Part shown: positions 5,541-7,030 of the stretch, piece by piece
How the letters are laid out: each line of letters starts with the position of its first letter
How positions within the stretch are numbered: position 1 is the stretch's first letter
DNA from: Firmicutes bacterium UBA3936
GTDB taxonomy: Bacteria > Bacillota > Dethiobacteria > Dethiobacterales > Dethiobacteraceae
Direction: 5' to 3'
Length of the DNA stretch: 7,030 nucleotides
NCBI GenBank assembly: GCA_002385745.1
Contig: DGEC01000037.1
Span: 1-7,030 of the forward strand
Notes under the pieces: model-generated
What the model saw: the letters and a program-made list of their open reading frames with translations, nothing else
The model's database searches: none
What the model was told of the DNA's origin: nothing
Translations under genes and position numbers: made by a program

Positions 5541-6397
5541 GCCGCCTGGAAAAGCTCTGTAAAGGCGGCGTTTTTCTGGCGGCAGGAGACGATTACCGTA
5601 AGAGCCGCCGGGTGCTTTTGGGTGTACCGCTGGATCATACCACATCCTTCCGCGCCGGAACACGGGAAGGCCCCGGGGCTATTCGCACTGCTTCCTACTG
5701 CCTTGAGGAATACAGCATTTTTTCCGGCAAAGATCTCCGGGATGTGTGCTTTTTTGATGCCGGAGACCTGCCGCTGCCGCCCGGCGGCACGGAAGAGAGT
5801 CTCCGGATGATTGAAGAAGCGGTCACTGAAATTTTGCAGGACGAAAAGATTCCCCTGCTGCTCGGAGGGGAACACCTGTTGACCCTGGGTGCGCTGCGGG
5901 CCGTTTCCCGCTTTTACGACGGTCTGGCCGTGGTTCAGCTTGACGCCCATGCCGACCTGCGCCCCGAATATCTCGGAGTTGCCCATACACATGCTTCTGT
6001 GATGAACCATATAAAGCGGGAGCTGGCTCCGGAAATTTTTCAGTTCGGGATACGTTCCGCAACGGCTGAAGAAGTTGCTTTTGCCCGCGAGAATACCCGC
6101 TTTTATCCCTTTCAGGTGCTGCAGCCGCTGCAGGAAGCCCTCCCCCTTCTGAAGGGGCGGCCGGTTTATCTTTCACTGGATATTGATGTGGCCGACCCGG
6201 CTTACGCTCCCGGGACGGGCGCGCCTGAGCCGGGAGGGATTACCTCTTCGGAGCTTCTGGAAGCCGCAGTGCTGCTTGGCGGCCTGCAGCTTGTGGGCAT
6301 GGATATAGTGGAGGTATGCCCGCCCTATGATCCGTCCGGCATAACGGCAATGCTTGCCGCCAAAGTTATCAGGGAGCTTATACTGGCCCGGCTGTAA
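5537..6397 (+). CDS. speB: Agmatinase-type ureohydrolase
   Basis: This binuclear manganese ureohydrolase (arginase/agmatinase superfamily) splits agmatine into putrescine and urea. The 286-residue product is full length. The metal ligands are all present: GGEH (H113), LDAHADLR (D136, H138, D140) and SLDIDVADPAYAPGTG (D215, D217), followed by the family signature GAPEPGG (228-234). E258 (DIVEV) matches the conserved late acidic residue. The substrate is inferred from the operon: the gene follows arginine decarboxylase and spermidine synthase, and arginase would make no sense there. If speE aminopropylates agmatine, this enzyme would instead be an aminopropylagmatinase, whose product is spermidine directly. 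The GTG start at 5537 overlaps the speE stop by 4 nt. No intrinsic terminator with a T tract follows, so some readthrough to pyrG is possible. Confidence 0.93.
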   Translation: MSRLEKLCKGGVFLAAGDDYRKSRRVLLGVPLDHTTSFRAGTREGPGAIRTASYCLEEYSIFSGKDLRDVCFFDAGDLPLPPGGTEESLRMIEEAVTEILQDEKIPLLLGGEHLLTLGALRAVSRFYDGLAVVQLDAHADLRPEYLGVAHTHASVMNHIKRELAPEIFQFGIRSATAEEVAFARENTRFYPFQVLQPLQEALPLLKGRPVYLSLDIDVADPAYAPGTGAPEPGGITSSELLEAAVLLGGLQLVGMDIVEVCPPYDPSGITAMLAAKVIRELILARL

Positions 6398-6419
6398 TTA
6401 CCGGTAAAAAATTTTTTGA

Positions 6420-6437
6420 AACAGGAATTTTCCTGTT
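6420..6437. repeat. Inverted repeat between speB and pyrG
   Basis: AACAGGA (6420-6426) pairs perfectly with TCCTGTT (6431-6437) around a short AT loop. It lies 22 nt after the speB stop. No T tract follows on the plus strand, so it is not a normal terminator; it might stabilise the 3' end of the polyamine message or act as an operator for pyrG. It does not resemble the Bacillus pyrG GGGC-initiated attenuator. Confidence 0.45.
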
Positions 6438-6523
6438 CAGGGCGTAAATGTTATCATTGTGTGATTCTTCCGTGCAGAAAAAAGGATGTTTTTGTTAATG
6501 CCTGATTCAGAGGGGAAAGGTGG

Positions 6524-7030
6524 ATGCAAGTGGCTACAAAGTACATCTTCATTACCGGCGGTGTGGTTTCTTCTCTTGGCAAAGGCATCACCGCAGCTTC
6601 GCTGGGCTGCCTGCTGAAGTGCCGCGGGCTGAAGGTAACAATACAGAAATTTGATCCCTATATTAATTTTGATCCGGGGACAATGAGCCCTTTCCAGCAC
6701 GGGGAGGTGTTCGTTACCGATGACGGGGCGGAAACGGATCTGGACCTGGGTCATTATGAGCGTTTCATAGACATTAATTTAAACAGAAATTCCAATGTAA
6801 CAACCGGAAAAATTTACTGGTCGGTAATCAGCAAGGAGAGAAGAGGGGATTTCCTGGGCAGGACGGTACAGGTAATTCCCCATATTACAAATGAAATTAA
6901 AGCGCGGCTGATGAAGGCCGAAGAGGAAAACAACCTGGATGTGGTAATAACGGAAATCGGCGGCACCGTCGGGGATATTGAAAGCCTGCCCTTCCTTGAG
7001 GCAATTCGCCAAATGAAAAGCGATATCGGC
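6524..7030 (+). CDS. pyrG: CTP synthase, N-terminal 169 residues (partial at window edge)
   Basis: CTP synthase aminates UTP to CTP using ATP and glutamine. The visible part belongs to the synthase (amidoligase) domain: KYIFITGGVVSSLGKGI (6-22, the ATP-binding loop), FDPYINFDPGTMSP (43-56), GAETDLDLGHYERF (68-81) and EIGGTVGDIES (144-154). These match PyrG nearly residue for residue. The family is about 535-545 residues, so about a third is present and the glutaminase domain lies outside the window. The ATG at 6524 follows GAGGGG (6510-6515) by 8 nt. The in-frame GTG at 6530 is better placed for AAAGGTGG (6516-6523), so the start could be either. The upstream gap of 126 nt holds only the inverted repeat at 6420-6437 and a weak -10 (TATCAT, 6452-6457), with no clear promoter. 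Confidence 0.96.
   Translation, partial: MQVATKYIFITGGVVSSLGKGITAASLGCLLKCRGLKVTIQKFDPYINFDPGTMSPFQHGEVFVTDDGAETDLDLGHYERFIDINLNRNSNVTTGKIYWSVISKERRGDFLGRTVQVIPHITNEIKARLMKAEEENNLDVVITEIGGTVGDIESLPFLEAIRQMKSDIG

Noticed and set aside
5462..6010. Minus-strand frames opposite the speE-speB junction
   Set aside because: Both plus-strand genes carry complete catalytic motifs, and the antisense products have no recognisable features.
1..7030. CRISPR array, tRNA, rRNA, IS element or prophage
   Set aside because: No regularly spaced repeats, tRNA cloverleaf, transposase or phage motifs were seen on either strand.

Overview
The window looks like a low-to-moderate G+C Gram-positive (Firmicutes/Clostridia) chromosome. 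Strong AGGAGG-type ribosome binding sites, frequent TTG/GTG starts, consensus SigA-like promoters and a class A penicillin-binding protein next to speE-speB (an arrangement I recall from Bacillus subtilis, pbpG-speE-speB) all point that way. The family content (pyruvoyl arginine decarboxylase, Uma2 remnant) would suit a Peptococcaceae-like anaerobe such as Pelotomaculum/Desulfotomaculum, but that is inference. No phage, IS element, CRISPR array, tRNA or rRNA is visible.

Layout. 1-294 (-): 5' part of serC (phosphoserine aminotransferase), cut by the window edge. 295-467: divergent intergenic region with a good serC promoter and a small inverted repeat. 468-1088 (+): glyoxalase II-like metallo-beta-lactamase-fold hydrolase with a TTG start, ended by a hairpin at 1090-1116. 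1156-1387 (+): decayed remnant of a Uma2-family (DUF820) gene, truncated at its 5' side and frameshifted by what looks like one inserted A. 1440-1468: perfect consensus promoter (TTGACA, 17 bp, TATAAT) driving a roughly 125-nt leader that can fold, then a small three-helix membrane protein (1602-1898, DUF1648-like) and a one-directional intrinsic terminator. 1940-4048 (-): full-length class A penicillin-binding protein converging on that terminator. 4049-4225: divergent control region with a long nested inverted repeat overlapping the -35 box of an extended -10 promoter. 4226-6397 (+): polyamine operon of pyruvoyl-dependent arginine decarboxylase, spermidine synthase speE and agmatinase-type ureohydrolase speB. 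6524-7030 (+): 5' third of pyrG (CTP synthase), running off the edge.

How the genes work together. The three-gene operon converts arginine to agmatine and on to putrescine/spermidine. It needs decarboxylated S-adenosylmethionine from a speD gene that is not in the window. The order decarboxylase-aminopropyltransferase-ureohydrolase fits either the classical putrescine route or the N1-aminopropylagmatine route. The remaining genes are housekeeping: serine synthesis, thiol-ester/aldehyde detoxification, cell wall synthesis and CTP synthesis.

The window is mostly ordinary chromosome. The items most worth a second look are the structured leader before the small membrane protein, the nested inverted repeat in the penicillin-binding protein/polyamine divergent region, and the Uma2 pseudogene.
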